Below, one piece after another: positions 15,251 through 23,325 of a stretch of DNA of 44,621 nucleotides. Each line of letters opens with the position of its first letter. Position 1 is the stretch's first letter. This DNA is from Streptomyces sp. TRM68367 (GTDB taxonomy: Bacteria; Actinomycetota; Actinomycetes; Streptomycetales; Streptomycetaceae), in the NCBI RefSeq assembly GCF_014495685.1, contig NZ_JACTVI010000069.1, positions 1 through 44,621 of the forward strand. Direction: 5' to 3'. A model generated the notes under the pieces. The model searched no databases, was not told where the DNA came from, and saw nothing but the letters and a program-made list of their open reading frames with translations. Made by a program: the position numbers and the translations under genes.

Positions 15251-15284
15251 GCCCGGCCCACAACCAGCGGCTACCAGCAGATTA
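15251..15284 (-). promoter_or_regulatory. Leader stem-loop element 4 with -10 box
   Basis: Stem-loop at 15251-15271 (loop UUGUGGG), -10 box TAATCT at 15279-15284, 7 nt between. The hairpin ends 27 nt before ATG 15223. The -10 box includes the TAA stop of the preceding gene. Confidence 0.75.
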
Positions 15285-15752
15285 TCCGGCCGCCTCTCCG
15301 GTCGCGGTCACGTGTACCTGCACCCCAGCCCCCGCGGGGGCCGTCGGCAGCAGGCCGAGCCCGAGGAGCGGCTGAGTCCGCCACACCCGCACAGTGGCGT
15401 GCTCGGCCGTGACCTCCTCCAGCGTCGCCATCACCATCCGGTCGTCACCCGGTGAAGGGTCCACGGGGAGCGCGCTGAGAACCGGGAGCCCTGTGAATGG
15501 CTGCGCGTACGTCCAGGTCGCGCGGCCGTCGGCGGCCGTGGAAATGACTGCGGCGGCGGGCGCCGCACCGGGCGGCCCCTGCTCGCCGGGCGGCCCTTGC
15601 AGGCCACGCTCGCCCCGGGGCCCCTGCTCGCCCTGCGGCCCCTTCCGGCCCGGCGTCCGGGACAGCGTCCGCGTCTTACGGTTCAGGTCGCGCAGGACGC
15701 CGCCCATGGGGTTGTCCAGCGTGCGTCGCGCCGCCGATCCTCGTACCGCCAT
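15282..15752 (-). CDS. Collagen-like minor tail protein
   Basis: The 156-residue protein has a basic N-terminus (MAVRGSAARRTLDNPMGGVL, LNRKTRTLSRTPG), a short collagen-type Gly-X-Y segment of about ten triplets (residues about 36-65: GPQGEQGPRGERGLQGPPG), and a C-terminal beta domain (ATWTYAQPFTGLPVLSALPV ... TVRVWRTQPLLGLGLLP). Collagen-like triplets trimerise many phage fibres. The start codon overlaps the stop of the gene at 15752 (TGATG), so translation is coupled and the product probably attaches to that tail protein. Confidence 0.8.
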   Translation of the reverse strand: MAVRGSAARRTLDNPMGGVLRDLNRKTRTLSRTPGRKGPQGEQGPRGERGLQGPPGEQGPPGAAPAAAVISTAADGRATWTYAQPFTGLPVLSALPVDPSPGDDRMVMATLEEVTAEHATVRVWRTQPLLGLGLLPTAPAGAGVQVHVTATGEAAG

Positions 15753-16777
15753 CAGTCCTCCAGATCGCTGCTCAGCGGCGCGAGCGTGACCTGCACGCTC
15801 TCACCATCACCATCCTCGGACACCTTCAACCCGGCGATCTTCAACCGCTGCGTGATCGGCCGGCACGTCACCGCGGTGGCGACGTCTATGCACCAGCCGG
15901 GCACCAGCTTGGCCACGTTCACCGCGGCCTCCGGCGACAACGTCACCCGGTCGGAACTGAGGAACACCGGCACCGGATAGTTCGCCGCACGCCGAGACCG
16001 GGCCGCCGCCTCCGCCGACGCGCTCGTCGTCACGGACGTCTCCTCCACACTGCGCTCCAGCAGCCCGTAATACGGGTCCACGCCGCCTGACACGCCCTTG
16101 ATGCCGCTGTCCTCATCCCCATGCACGATGTACCGCGTCGCAAGCGCGGAGCCGTCCTCCGCGACGATCAGCCCCTCCGGCAGGTCGGCGTCCGTGAGCG
16201 TGCCGACGTTCGCGCTCCAGTCCTCCGGCATGAGGACGATGGTGGAGCCCACGGCCGTGTAGTCCAGACCGGTATCCGCCAGGTCCCGCAGGTGATCGCC
16301 GGTCTGCCCGATGTCCTCGGTGTACTGCCGTCCGCCCTCCACGCCAGAGCGCCCCAGGATCTGCACCGTATGACCCGGATCATCCGGCGCGAAACCATCC
16401 TGGATCAGCCAGTTCGCAATGTCGGTGAGGTCCGAGCCGCCGAACACGATGGAGCGGTGAGGCACACGCCTGTCCAGCCACGCCAGCACATCGGAGGCGA
16501 ACAACTCCACCTGGCCGAACGACCACTCCGCCTGAATAATCGGCCCCTCCCACACGGTCACGCCGTCCCGGGCGATAACCAGCTTGTGGCGCCAGGTGCG
16601 GACGTTGCCGAGCTGGGCGCAGCAGTCCGCGTCCGGGTTGATCACGACGTGCGCCGTCGATACCTCGTCCAGAACTCGCGTCCATTCCACGGACGTCAAC
16701 ACGTTCACCGGCGTCACAACCGCCCCGTCGCGGTCGACCACGAAGGCCGTATGAGTGCCGCACCCTGCTGAAGACAA
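15752..16777 (-). CDS. Minor tail protein (ReqiPepy6 Gp37-like)
   Basis: The 341-residue protein opens with a beta-rich domain VVDRDGAVVTPVNVLTSVEW, TAHVVINPDADCCAQLGNVR and VWEGPIIQAEWSFGQVELFA, which recalls the Gp37-like/Siphovirus tail hub proteins of actinophages. A helical part follows with LTDIANWLIQDGFAPDD, and a C-terminal beta part with LKVSEDGDGESVQVTLAPL. It should form part of the baseplate hub below the distal tail protein. The start is a TTG (16777) behind AGGGGG, and the conserved leader distance supports it. Confidence 0.7.
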   Translation of the reverse strand: MSSAGCGTHTAFVVDRDGAVVTPVNVLTSVEWTRVLDEVSTAHVVINPDADCCAQLGNVRTWRHKLVIARDGVTVWEGPIIQAEWSFGQVELFASDVLAWLDRRVPHRSIVFGGSDLTDIANWLIQDGFAPDDPGHTVQILGRSGVEGGRQYTEDIGQTGDHLRDLADTGLDYTAVGSTIVLMPEDWSANVGTLTDADLPEGLIVAEDGSALATRYIVHGDEDSGIKGVSGGVDPYYGLLERSVEETSVTTSASAEAAARSRRAANYPVPVFLSSDRVTLSPEAAVNVAKLVPGWCIDVATAVTCRPITQRLKIAGLKVSEDGDGESVQVTLAPLSSDLED

Positions 16778-16801
16778 CGGGCCCCCTGGGAGAGAACCAG
16801 G

Positions 16802-16836
16802 GCCCGGCCCAAAACCAGCGGCGTGAACTCAGGCTA
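16802..16836 (-). promoter_or_regulatory. Leader stem-loop element 5 with -10 box
   Basis: Stem-loop at 16802-16822 (loop UUUUGGG), -10 box TAGCCT at 16831-16836, 8 nt between. The hairpin ends 24 nt before TTG 16777. The stop codon of the previous gene is 14 nt upstream of the -10 box. Confidence 0.75.
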
Positions 16837-16849
16837 GCTGCCCGCCGGG

Positions 16850-18190
16850 TCAGTAGCCTCGCCCGGTGACGCTGACCGTCAGCCGCGCATCATCGGCCGG
16901 CGGCATCATCGCGTCGGTCTCCACGCAAAAGCAGATGCTCGCGCAGTCAATCGTGGGCCACGTGGGAGGGGCGCCGTCCACTCCCCACACGCTCGTGCTG
17001 GTCTCGCACGAGCCGCCGCACTCCACGGTGGCGCGGCCGATCTGCCCGTCCAGGACGAGCGTCCCCCCGGCGGGAACGAACCCGACCTCGAACACTCCGA
17101 GCGGATCACACCGCTTCCGGTCGGCGATCTCCGCGCACGACAGGTCCCCGTCTTGCTCCGCGCGCTCATAGAAGGAGACCGTCAGCCGCCGCAGGTCCTC
17201 ACTCCCCGCGAACACCGAGATGACCGGCACGTCCGTGCCCCACGCCGGACGGTCGGACAGGTCCAGCTCGTAGCACTCCCGGTTCGTGGCCAATGCCTCA
17301 CAGAAGCAAGAGGACGGCGACGCCGGTTGCGGAGGTGAGGGCGGGGTGCACGCCGGGTCCGCGCACGCCGCGGTGGCGTCCGGGCAGCCCGCGAGCCTGC
17401 ACCCGCCGTCCGCGCAATCCCCGGGGGCGCCGTCCCCGGTGTGCAGGCACCATGTGATGCACTCGCTTTCATCGTCGGTGGGCAGGTTGACGTCCAGCAG
17501 CGGCACCTCGTCCGTCCACGCCCATGGGGTGGCAGCGACCAGAACGAACTCCACGGTGATGATGTCGGCCCCGATGGAGCACTGCCCGGAGTTACACGAC
17601 CCGTCACCGTTGCGGGCCGTCACCGTCGGCCCCTCCACCAGGGCCACCCGCCGATACGTGCGGCGGTGCCGCCGGTTGAACTCCTCCAGCGTCTCTTCCT
17701 CCCCCGGGCAGCAGTTGAACATGGTCACGCAGTCCCCGCCGCAGGCGCTCCCCGTGCAGCCCTGCAACGCCTCCCCCAGGAAGTGAAGCCCGTACTCCAC
17801 CGCGCAGCACGTCGCGCCGAGGAGGAGCCCGGTCACGGTGATGGTGCGTGGCTGCACCCGGGCCGGGCCGAGCGCGCCACCACCGACGACGGCGTTCGTC
17901 ACCGTCCGCTTCACCGGGTAGTCGTCAATCCCCTCGAACGACAGCGGCAAGAACCCCGCGAAGTCGGCGCTCTCGGGCACGTCCGGGTCGTACCAAGGCG
18001 CAGGGCTGTCCGGGTCATCCGGGGTCGTGTACTGCCGACCGTCCGGGTCGATGACATCCGCGGTGAGCGTCTCGCACCCGCAGATGGCCGACCCGGAGTC
18101 AAGTGGTGAGCCGACGGTCTCAAGGTAGGCACGCAGGCGGGCAGTGTTGATGACCTCGACACCGCCTACCGACAGGAAGTCGGTCAGCAC
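16850..18190 (-). CDS. Cys-rich distal tail / minor tail protein
   Basis: The 446-residue protein following the tape measure starts (GTG 18190, with GGGAG 8 nt upstream) LTDFLSVGGVEVINTARLRA. It contains FLPLSFEGIDDYPVKRTVTN with TVTGLLLGATCCAVEYGL, resembling the N-terminal domain of distal tail proteins, a central Cys-rich linker (GDCADGGCRLAGCPDATAAC ...) and a C-terminal beta domain with VEVGFVPAGGTLVLDG-type strands. It has about 28 Cys residues, very high for a cytoplasmically assembled protein. Reading from 18226 would start inside the leader hairpin and is rejected. Position and start suit the Dit role. Confidence 0.7.
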   Translation of the reverse strand: MLTDFLSVGGVEVINTARLRAYLETVGSPLDSGSAICGCETLTADVIDPDGRQYTTPDDPDSPAPWYDPDVPESADFAGFLPLSFEGIDDYPVKRTVTNAVVGGGALGPARVQPRTITVTGLLLGATCCAVEYGLHFLGEALQGCTGSACGGDCVTMFNCCPGEEETLEEFNRRHRRTYRRVALVEGPTVTARNGDGSCNSGQCSIGADIITVEFVLVAATPWAWTDEVPLLDVNLPTDDESECITWCLHTGDGAPGDCADGGCRLAGCPDATAACADPACTPPSPPQPASPSSCFCEALATNRECYELDLSDRPAWGTDVPVISVFAGSEDLRRLTVSFYERAEQDGDLSCAEIADRKRCDPLGVFEVGFVPAGGTLVLDGQIGRATVECGGSCETSTSVWGVDGAPPTWPTIDCASICFCVETDAMMPPADDARLTVSVTGRGY

Positions 18191-18215
18191 GGGGCGCACT
18201 CCCAGTTCGGAGAGT

Positions 18216-18249
18216 GCCCGGCCCACAACCAGCGGCGCCCATCAGCTTA
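18216..18249 (-). promoter_or_regulatory. Leader stem-loop element 6 with -10 box
   Basis: Stem-loop at 18216-18236 (loop UUGUGGG), -10 box TAAGCT at 18244-18249, 7 nt between. The hairpin ends 25 nt before GTG 18190 and lies 29 nt from the tape-measure stop. Confidence 0.75.
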
Positions 18250-18265
18250 CGGCCGCCCCATCAGT

Positions 18266-21211
18266 TCACATGCTGTACGTCAGCGCCATGCGGTGCATGA
18301 CCCGCGCGGCAGTCGCCTCCGCGTCGCCCACCTGAGAGATGTTGAACACCGGCGCGATGTTGACCATGCCGTCCCCGCCCGACGAGGGGGCGCCGTCCGC
18401 GCCGAGCATCTCCGTGAGCCCGGACTGCGCGGCAAGCTGCTTCGCGCGCCGAGGCTTGCTCAGCGGGATGATGACCTCCGGCCCGGCCTCGCCCACAAGG
18501 GCGTGCGTCGGCCCAAGCACGATGCCACCTTCCGCAAACGGGAGGTACTTGCGGACGGCGGACGGCAGCCCGGACTTGATCGAAGACATGATGCGTGACC
18601 CGATATTGCCCAGGGCGCCAACGATGCGGCCGGGCAGGCCGCTGAACAGGCTCACGATGCCGGAGATGAGGCTGGACACGGCACTGCGTGCGGCACCCCC
18701 CGCGCTGCGGAACACCCCGGCGATGCGGCCAGCGAGCCCGGATATCGCGCCGAGGACGCGGCCAGGCAGTCCTCGGAAGAACCCCACGACGCGGCTGATG
18801 AGGCCGGACACAGCACCAGTGACGGAGCTGTTGACGCGGTTGAACACGCCGAGAACCAGCCCGACGAGAGAGCTGATCGCCCCGAGGGCACGGCCGGGCA
18901 GGCTGCGGAAAAACCCGACGACGGCGTTGATCATCCCGGACACGGCTCCTCGTACTGAGGATCCCAGGGAGGAGAAGAACGACACGACGGATGGCACGAA
19001 CGAGGACACCGCGCTGATGACCGAGGTGAGGATGCTGATGATCCTGGACAGGACGCTGACGACGGCCTGAATGATCGGCACGACGACGTTGATGGCCACC
19101 CACGAGGCGACGGCCGCCCCGAACTGCAAGACAGGCGCCAGGAGCTGCACCATCTGTACCACCAGCGGGGCGATGGCCTGGACGAGCCCCACGATGGGCG
19201 GGATGAGCGGCATGATCGCCTGGAGGATGGCGTTGAACGCGCCCACCAGAGGCGGCAGGATCGGCAGCAGCGCGCTCGTGAAGGCCGTGATGAGCGGTGT
19301 TACGGCGGCCACCACCTGCACGACGACGCCAGCGAGCTGGGCCAGGACGGGCGCCAGGAGCGCGAAGACCTGCGCGACGGCCTGACCGATACCGGCCGCG
19401 AGCGGCGTGAGCGCGGTCACGAGGGTCGTGAACGCAGAGGCCAGGGGCGGCAGAATCGGCATCAGGGCACTGGAGAGCGCCGCGATGATGGGGGCGAAGG
19501 CTGCGGCCAGTGTGGACAGGACGGGGGCAAGGGCCGTCGCAAGGACGTTCACGAGTTGACCGGCGAGCGGCAGCAGGGGAACCAGGGCCGACACGACAGC
19601 CGAGATCGCAGACCCGAGCGGGCCCAGGGACGGGCCGATCGCCGTGAACGCCTGAGAAAGCCCGGTCGCTACCTGCTGGACGGCCGGCAGGATCGCCGCA
19701 ATGGCAGGGCCGAGCGCGTTGATGACGCCGACGATCGCCGGACCGAGCGCCGTGAAGATCGGGGCAAGGGCGGGAGCGATCTGCCCAACCTGCGCGACGA
19801 GCGCGGACAGGATCGGCCCGAGCTGCGCGGCCACCGTGGCGAGCGTCCCGAAGATGTTGCCGATTGCCTGCTGACCGGCAGCGCTCTGAACGAAGTCCCG
19901 CATCGCTGCGGTGATCGTCTGGAGGTTGTTGAGCAACCCCCCGCCAGCGCCGGACGCCGCGGAGAAGACGCCGGACAGGATCTGCCCCACGTTGGAGGCA
20001 ATCGCGCCGAGCTGCTGGAAGACGCCGACCGCACCCCGCACCGCCTCCACCGCCCGGCCAGACGCGGCCAGCTCCGACAGGTACGTGCCGAACTGGGCGC
20101 CGGTCTGGGCGATGGCCGCGCCCACCTGCGCCCCGAACGCCTGAGACACCGCCGCGGCGACGTCGAGGAACCCCTTCGCCAGGGGGGCCACAACAGCCTG
20201 CAAGCCGGACGCGGCCTGCGTGGTGCCCTGGATGATGGCGCGCAGCGGCGCCACGGCCTGCTGTGAGGCAGCGAACTTCAGGCCCTCGTCCGCGGCCCTG
20301 CCGAACTCCGTGGCGAGCCCCGCGAGCTGCGTACGCAGGGGCAGCAGGTTGGTGATCGCCGCCTTGACGTCACCCGCGAACTGGGCGAAGAACGCCTGTT
20401 GTATGGACTGCTGGACCCGGTTCAGCTCCGGCGCCAGATCCCGGACAGCGGTGACGGCCTGCTGCGCGGCCGGGGCCAGCTTCTCCAGCGCCTTCTGAAA
20501 CGCTGCCGCGTTCCCGGACAGTGCCGCCGACAGAGCGTCGGAGACACCGAGCACGGCAAGCCGCAGCGTGCCCATGGCCACCTGAGCCCCGGCAATCGCG
20601 GCCGGGAACGCCGCGATGATGCCGGCCGCCGGGGCGAGAGCCGCCGTGAACGCGGCGATGCCTGACGCTGCCCCCGCCGCAGCGATACCGATAGCGCCGA
20701 GGCCGAGCAGGCTGCTCAGCGATGAGCTGATACGGCCGGCGACCCCGCCGAGCCCGGCGAGGGAGCGGCCGAGCCGGTCCGTGTCGACGTCAGTGTTGAC
20801 CGTGACATCGGGCGGCCGGTGCGCACGTATCCGCGCGTCCAAGCCGTCCAGGTCGGGGACGACCCGAACCGTGATCTCTTCACCGGCGAGCGCCGCGCGG
20901 AGCCGCTCAACGAACCCCGTCAGGTCCGGGGCCACCGGAATGTTGATCGAGTCGAGCGAGCGGAGCCCGGTAAGGAGCTGCGCGTCGAAGCGGCTCAGGT
21001 CCGGGGCAACCCGGACGGTGACCGCGGCAGCGTTGAGGCCTCGCTGAATGTTGCGCCGGATCTGGTCCCCGGCGTTGCGCGTCGCGCGGTCAAGGGCCCG
21101 CTGGATCCGTATGCCGAGGTCGCGCGCATCGGCCACCACCCCGCTGTCGTCCAGCGTGATGGTTATCCGGGCGCTGCCGTAATCCTCATCGTCGCCTGCT
21201 GGCGTGGACAC
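18266..21211 (-). CDS. Tape measure protein
   Basis: At 981 residues this is the second-largest gene. It has a charged N-terminus (RITITLDDSGVVADARDLGI, IRRNIQRGLNAAAVTVRVAP), repeated VRVAPDLSRFDAQL-type units, a hydrophobic stretch (LLGLGAIGIAAAGAASGIAA), and hundreds of residues of Ala/Leu-rich helices of the type ALAPVLSTLAAAFAPIIAAL. The C-terminal part repeats GFFRSLPGRALGAISSLVG-like units before KYLPFAEGGIVLGPTHALVG, the usual end of actinophage tape measures. Length sets the tail length in siphoviruses (about 0.15 nm per residue in known cases). GTG 21211 has GGAGG upstream. Confidence 0.92.
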   Translation of the reverse strand: MSTPAGDDEDYGSARITITLDDSGVVADARDLGIRIQRALDRATRNAGDQIRRNIQRGLNAAAVTVRVAPDLSRFDAQLLTGLRSLDSINIPVAPDLTGFVERLRAALAGEEITVRVVPDLDGLDARIRAHRPPDVTVNTDVDTDRLGRSLAGLGGVAGRISSSLSSLLGLGAIGIAAAGAASGIAAFTAALAPAAGIIAAFPAAIAGAQVAMGTLRLAVLGVSDALSAALSGNAAAFQKALEKLAPAAQQAVTAVRDLAPELNRVQQSIQQAFFAQFAGDVKAAITNLLPLRTQLAGLATEFGRAADEGLKFAASQQAVAPLRAIIQGTTQAASGLQAVVAPLAKGFLDVAAAVSQAFGAQVGAAIAQTGAQFGTYLSELAASGRAVEAVRGAVGVFQQLGAIASNVGQILSGVFSAASGAGGGLLNNLQTITAAMRDFVQSAAGQQAIGNIFGTLATVAAQLGPILSALVAQVGQIAPALAPIFTALGPAIVGVINALGPAIAAILPAVQQVATGLSQAFTAIGPSLGPLGSAISAVVSALVPLLPLAGQLVNVLATALAPVLSTLAAAFAPIIAALSSALMPILPPLASAFTTLVTALTPLAAGIGQAVAQVFALLAPVLAQLAGVVVQVVAAVTPLITAFTSALLPILPPLVGAFNAILQAIMPLIPPIVGLVQAIAPLVVQMVQLLAPVLQFGAAVASWVAINVVVPIIQAVVSVLSRIISILTSVISAVSSFVPSVVSFFSSLGSSVRGAVSGMINAVVGFFRSLPGRALGAISSLVGLVLGVFNRVNSSVTGAVSGLISRVVGFFRGLPGRVLGAISGLAGRIAGVFRSAGGAARSAVSSLISGIVSLFSGLPGRIVGALGNIGSRIMSSIKSGLPSAVRKYLPFAEGGIVLGPTHALVGEAGPEVIIPLSKPRRAKQLAAQSGLTEMLGADGAPSSGGDGMVNIAPVFNISQVGDAEATAARVMHRMALTYSM

Positions 21212-21239
21212 CGGGCAACCTCCGCTTGCGCGATTGGTT

Positions 21240-21299
21240 GCCCGGCCCAGAACCAGCGGCTACAGCAGCACCTACAGCCCTGCCGTGATCTCCAGATTA
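21240..21299 (-). promoter_or_regulatory. Leader stem-loop element 7 (long spacer)
   Basis: Stem-loop at 21240-21260 (loop UUCUGGG), ending 28 nt before GTG 21211. Unlike the others, the clean -10 box (TAATCT, 21294-21299) is 33 nt away. A poorer box, TAGGTG, sits at the normal distance of about 8 nt. Either the transcript has a longer 5' end here, or the weaker box is used. Confidence 0.6.
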
Positions 21300-21304
21300 T
21301 CCGC

Positions 21305-21640
21305 CTACCTGCGGCCCTGTAGGCGTGCGTCCTCGGCCGCGGCCTGCGACATGAGAGCCCGGGCCTGGCTCGCATCCACGCCGGCCGCACCGCGCGGCCG
21401 TCCTCCCCCGGCCGGCCGCCGACGCATCCCCTTGGGCGGGGCGTACAACTGGGCACGGTTGCGCGCCCGGGCCGCGTCGTCCTCGGCCGCCATGTCCATA
21501 GCGGCCTCAGCGGCGTTCAGGAGCCGTCTCAGCGGCCACGTGTGGGGGTCGATGCCCTGGAGGGCGAGACTCCCGTCCCACGCTTCCCAGCCTGCCGCGA
21601 CGGAGTCGAGGATGCGACAGACGACGTAGTAGGGCGGCTA
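21305..21640 (-). CDS. Tail assembly chaperone, frameshifted extension
   Basis: In the -1 frame relative to the upstream chaperone an open frame reads YYVVCRILDSVAAGWEAWDG, SLALQGIDPHTWPLRRLLNA, AEAAMDMAAEDDAARARNRA and ends RALMSQAAAEDARLQGRR. This is the usual second half of the tail assembly chaperone pair, which binds the tape measure and is made by ribosomal frameshifting. It has no convincing start of its own in the first third (the first ATG is at 21499). The shift must occur between a -1-frame TAG near 21640 and the TAC TAC codons near 21625, at CCGCCCT. This is not the classic GGGA-type slippery site. Confidence 0.7.
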
Positions 21641-22068
21641 CCACCACCGAACAGCTCGACCACCCATTCCAGGAGTTCCACGATCACGCGGGTAGGCAGG
21701 CGGAACGCATCCACCACCCGGGCGCCCTGGTGCTGGGCCGCGTACTCCTCGGCGTCGTCCAGGTCGCGGAACGTCTCCAGCGTCTTACCGTCCTTGACGA
21801 CGTTCAGACGCAGGATGAGCTCCGCGGAGTCCTCCAGCATCTGCCGGGCCAGGAACAGGCGCAGCGCACGGACGGTTCGGCGCACGTCTGCCGGGTCGGC
21901 GTCGACGAGGTTGTCCATGTCGACACCCTTCGCCTTCTGCGCTTCCCGCAGCTCGACATAGGCGTCCATGAACTCGTCCCCGAAGACCTCGGGTTGGAAC
22001 TCCAGCTTGGTCCCGCCGATGTCGGCAACGTGCGGCTCAGTGTTGAGCGCGAATGTGCGAGTGGCCAC
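21529..22068 (-). CDS. Tail assembly chaperone (zero-frame product)
   Basis: The 179-residue protein starts (GTG 22068, AAGGG 7 nt upstream) ATRTFALNTEPHVADIGGTK, then LEFQPEVFGDEFMDAYVELR, VDADPADVRRTVRALRLFLA and LPTRVIVELLEWVVELFGGG, the typical ending before the frameshift in actinophages. The remaining residues to the zero-frame stop (SRPTTSSVASSTPSRQAG ...) are low-complexity, as expected when only the shifted frame is conserved. It has the normal position directly before the tape measure, and its own hairpin promoter. Confidence 0.8.
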   Translation of the reverse strand: MATRTFALNTEPHVADIGGTKLEFQPEVFGDEFMDAYVELREAQKAKGVDMDNLVDADPADVRRTVRALRLFLARQMLEDSAELILRLNVVKDGKTLETFRDLDDAEEYAAQHQGARVVDAFRLPTRVIVELLEWVVELFGGGSRPTTSSVASSTPSRQAGKRGTGVSPSRASTPTRGR

Positions 22069-22094
22069 GGATCTGCCCTTGTCTCCCGCTCCTC

Positions 22095-22130
22095 GCCCGG
22101 CCCAAAACCAGCGGCGTACCGCGAAGCGTA
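22095..22130 (-). promoter_or_regulatory. Leader stem-loop element 8 with -10 box
   Basis: Stem-loop at 22095-22115 (loop UUUUGGG), -10 box TACGCT at 22125-22130, 9 nt between. The hairpin ends 26 nt before GTG 22068. Confidence 0.75.
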
Positions 22131-22189
22131 GTCGCCCCACGGTTGCCGCCTTTTCACACCACAGGCATCCCCCGCAGTCGTGCCGGGAT

Positions 22190-22861
22190 TCAGTCGAGAC
22201 CGAGGCTGCTCAGGGCCGTGGTCCAGTCGGTGACGATGGCATGCTGAGCGGCGGCGAGGGTGACCTTGCCGGAGCAGACCGCGGTGTGCAGCTTCGTCTC
22301 CACCGGGTCCTTCCGGTTGTTGACCCCAGCACCGGACTTGTGGCCGGGGTCGGCGGGTTCGACCCAGAGATTGCGGGGGTCGTTGGGGTCGCCCCCGAGC
22401 TGGAGGCTAATGAGGTGGTCGTATTCGGCGTCGCCCATGCGGCCCCTGTAGCCATACGAGAGGGCGTTCAGCCTCTTCTCCTTGCCGGTGACGTACGTGG
22501 ACGGGCGGATGCCGGAGGTGTAGCCGCCCTTGCGGCAGATCGTGGACTTCACGTTCGCCTGGGTGACGGCCGGGGAGATCGCGCCGGGCGTGCACGCCGG
22601 ATCCTCCAGCGGCTCACCTTTCTCGTACCGGTAGTGACAGCTGCCCGCCGGGGGCTGCTGCTGCACGGTGTATTTGGTCTGTGGGCCCGCACCGACCGGG
22701 ATCGCCCGCCCGGACGACCCACTTGCCCCTGTATTCGATGAACTTGGGGCTGGCGTCTGGCCCACCGCTCCGGCTGAGCCAGTGCCCAGCTTGGGCGTGC
22801 AGCCCGCCAGGAACAGCGCGGCGAGCAGCGCCGAGGACGCGGTGCGGACAACGGATCTCAT
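22190..22861 (-). CDS. Lipoprotein with HNH nuclease-like domain
   Basis: The 223-residue protein has a lipoprotein signal peptide (MRSVVRTASSALLAALFLAG, lipidated Cys at C21 in LAGCTPK), a Ser/Gly/Pro linker to about residue 60, and a C-terminal domain with Cys pairs and the motif AEYDHLISLQLGGDPNDPRN followed by LWVEP and NNRKDPVE. DH...N...N in this spacing is the beta-beta-alpha metal (HNH-like) nuclease pattern. It should be anchored on the outer face of the membrane. It stands between head-tail connector genes and the tail chaperone, on the same strand, with its own 86-bp upstream gap and AAGGGG site. It may cut incoming DNA, but this is inference. Confidence 0.8.
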   Translation of the reverse strand: MRSVVRTASSALLAALFLAGCTPKLGTGSAGAVGQTPAPSSSNTGASGSSGRAIPVGAGPQTKYTVQQQPPAGSCHYRYEKGEPLEDPACTPGAISPAVTQANVKSTICRKGGYTSGIRPSTYVTGKEKRLNALSYGYRGRMGDAEYDHLISLQLGGDPNDPRNLWVEPADPGHKSGAGVNNRKDPVETKLHTAVCSGKVTLAAAQHAIVTDWTTALSSLGLD

Positions 22862-22947
22862 GTCGTGGACCCCTTACAGGTGGGCAGTTGCTGAGCAGAT
22901 GCTGCCCCATCGCGTTGCTGCCCCACCGCGCGGGGTTCGGCGCGAAG

Positions 22948-23325
22948 TTACCGACCCAACCGCAACGCTCTGGCCATGAAGTTGTTGGGGCGGGTCCCGG
23001 GATGCCGTACGAACGCGGAGAACACGACCCGGCCGTCAACCTCGAAGCGCAGCGCCCTCGCGCGGCGCGGGCGGATGATGTGGGGCCTGGTGCCGTCGAG
23101 TACGAAACGGACCGCGGGGTGGTCGCACACGATGACGCCCTTTAGGCCGCGCGGCCCGTCCTGGACCTTCCAGGTGATGTACTCACCCATGGAGCCGGGC
23201 GCCTCCCGCTCAGCGATCCGGGCCACGCGCTCCGTCCGCTCCCGGAGCTTGCGCTCCACTCGGCCGCCCCGTCGGCGCAGCAACCGGGCGATGCGCCCGG
23301 GCTCGATACGAACCTCAACGCTCAC
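22948..23325 (-). CDS. Head-tail connector / gp10-like protein
   Basis: The 125-residue basic protein starts (GTG 23325 overlapping the previous TGA) SVEVRIEPGRIARLLRRRGG, RVERKLRERTERVARIAERE, then GSMGEYITWKVQDGPRGLKG, DHPAVRFVLDGTRPHIIRPR and ends VRHPGTRPNNFMARALRLGR. The N-terminal basic helix, the GTRPHxIxPR strand and the HPGTRPxxFMxxAL end are the marks of HK97 gp10-like minor head/tail-completion proteins. It is translationally coupled to the gene at 23322. Confidence 0.8.
   Translation of the reverse strand: MSVEVRIEPGRIARLLRRRGGRVERKLRERTERVARIAEREAPGSMGEYITWKVQDGPRGLKGVIVCDHPAVRFVLDGTRPHIIRPRRARALRFEVDGRVVFSAFVRHPGTRPNNFMARALRLGR

Noticed and set aside
18191..18226. Start of the distal tail gene at 18226
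   Set aside because: It would place the first codons inside the leader hairpin; GTG 18190 has GGGAG at the right distance.
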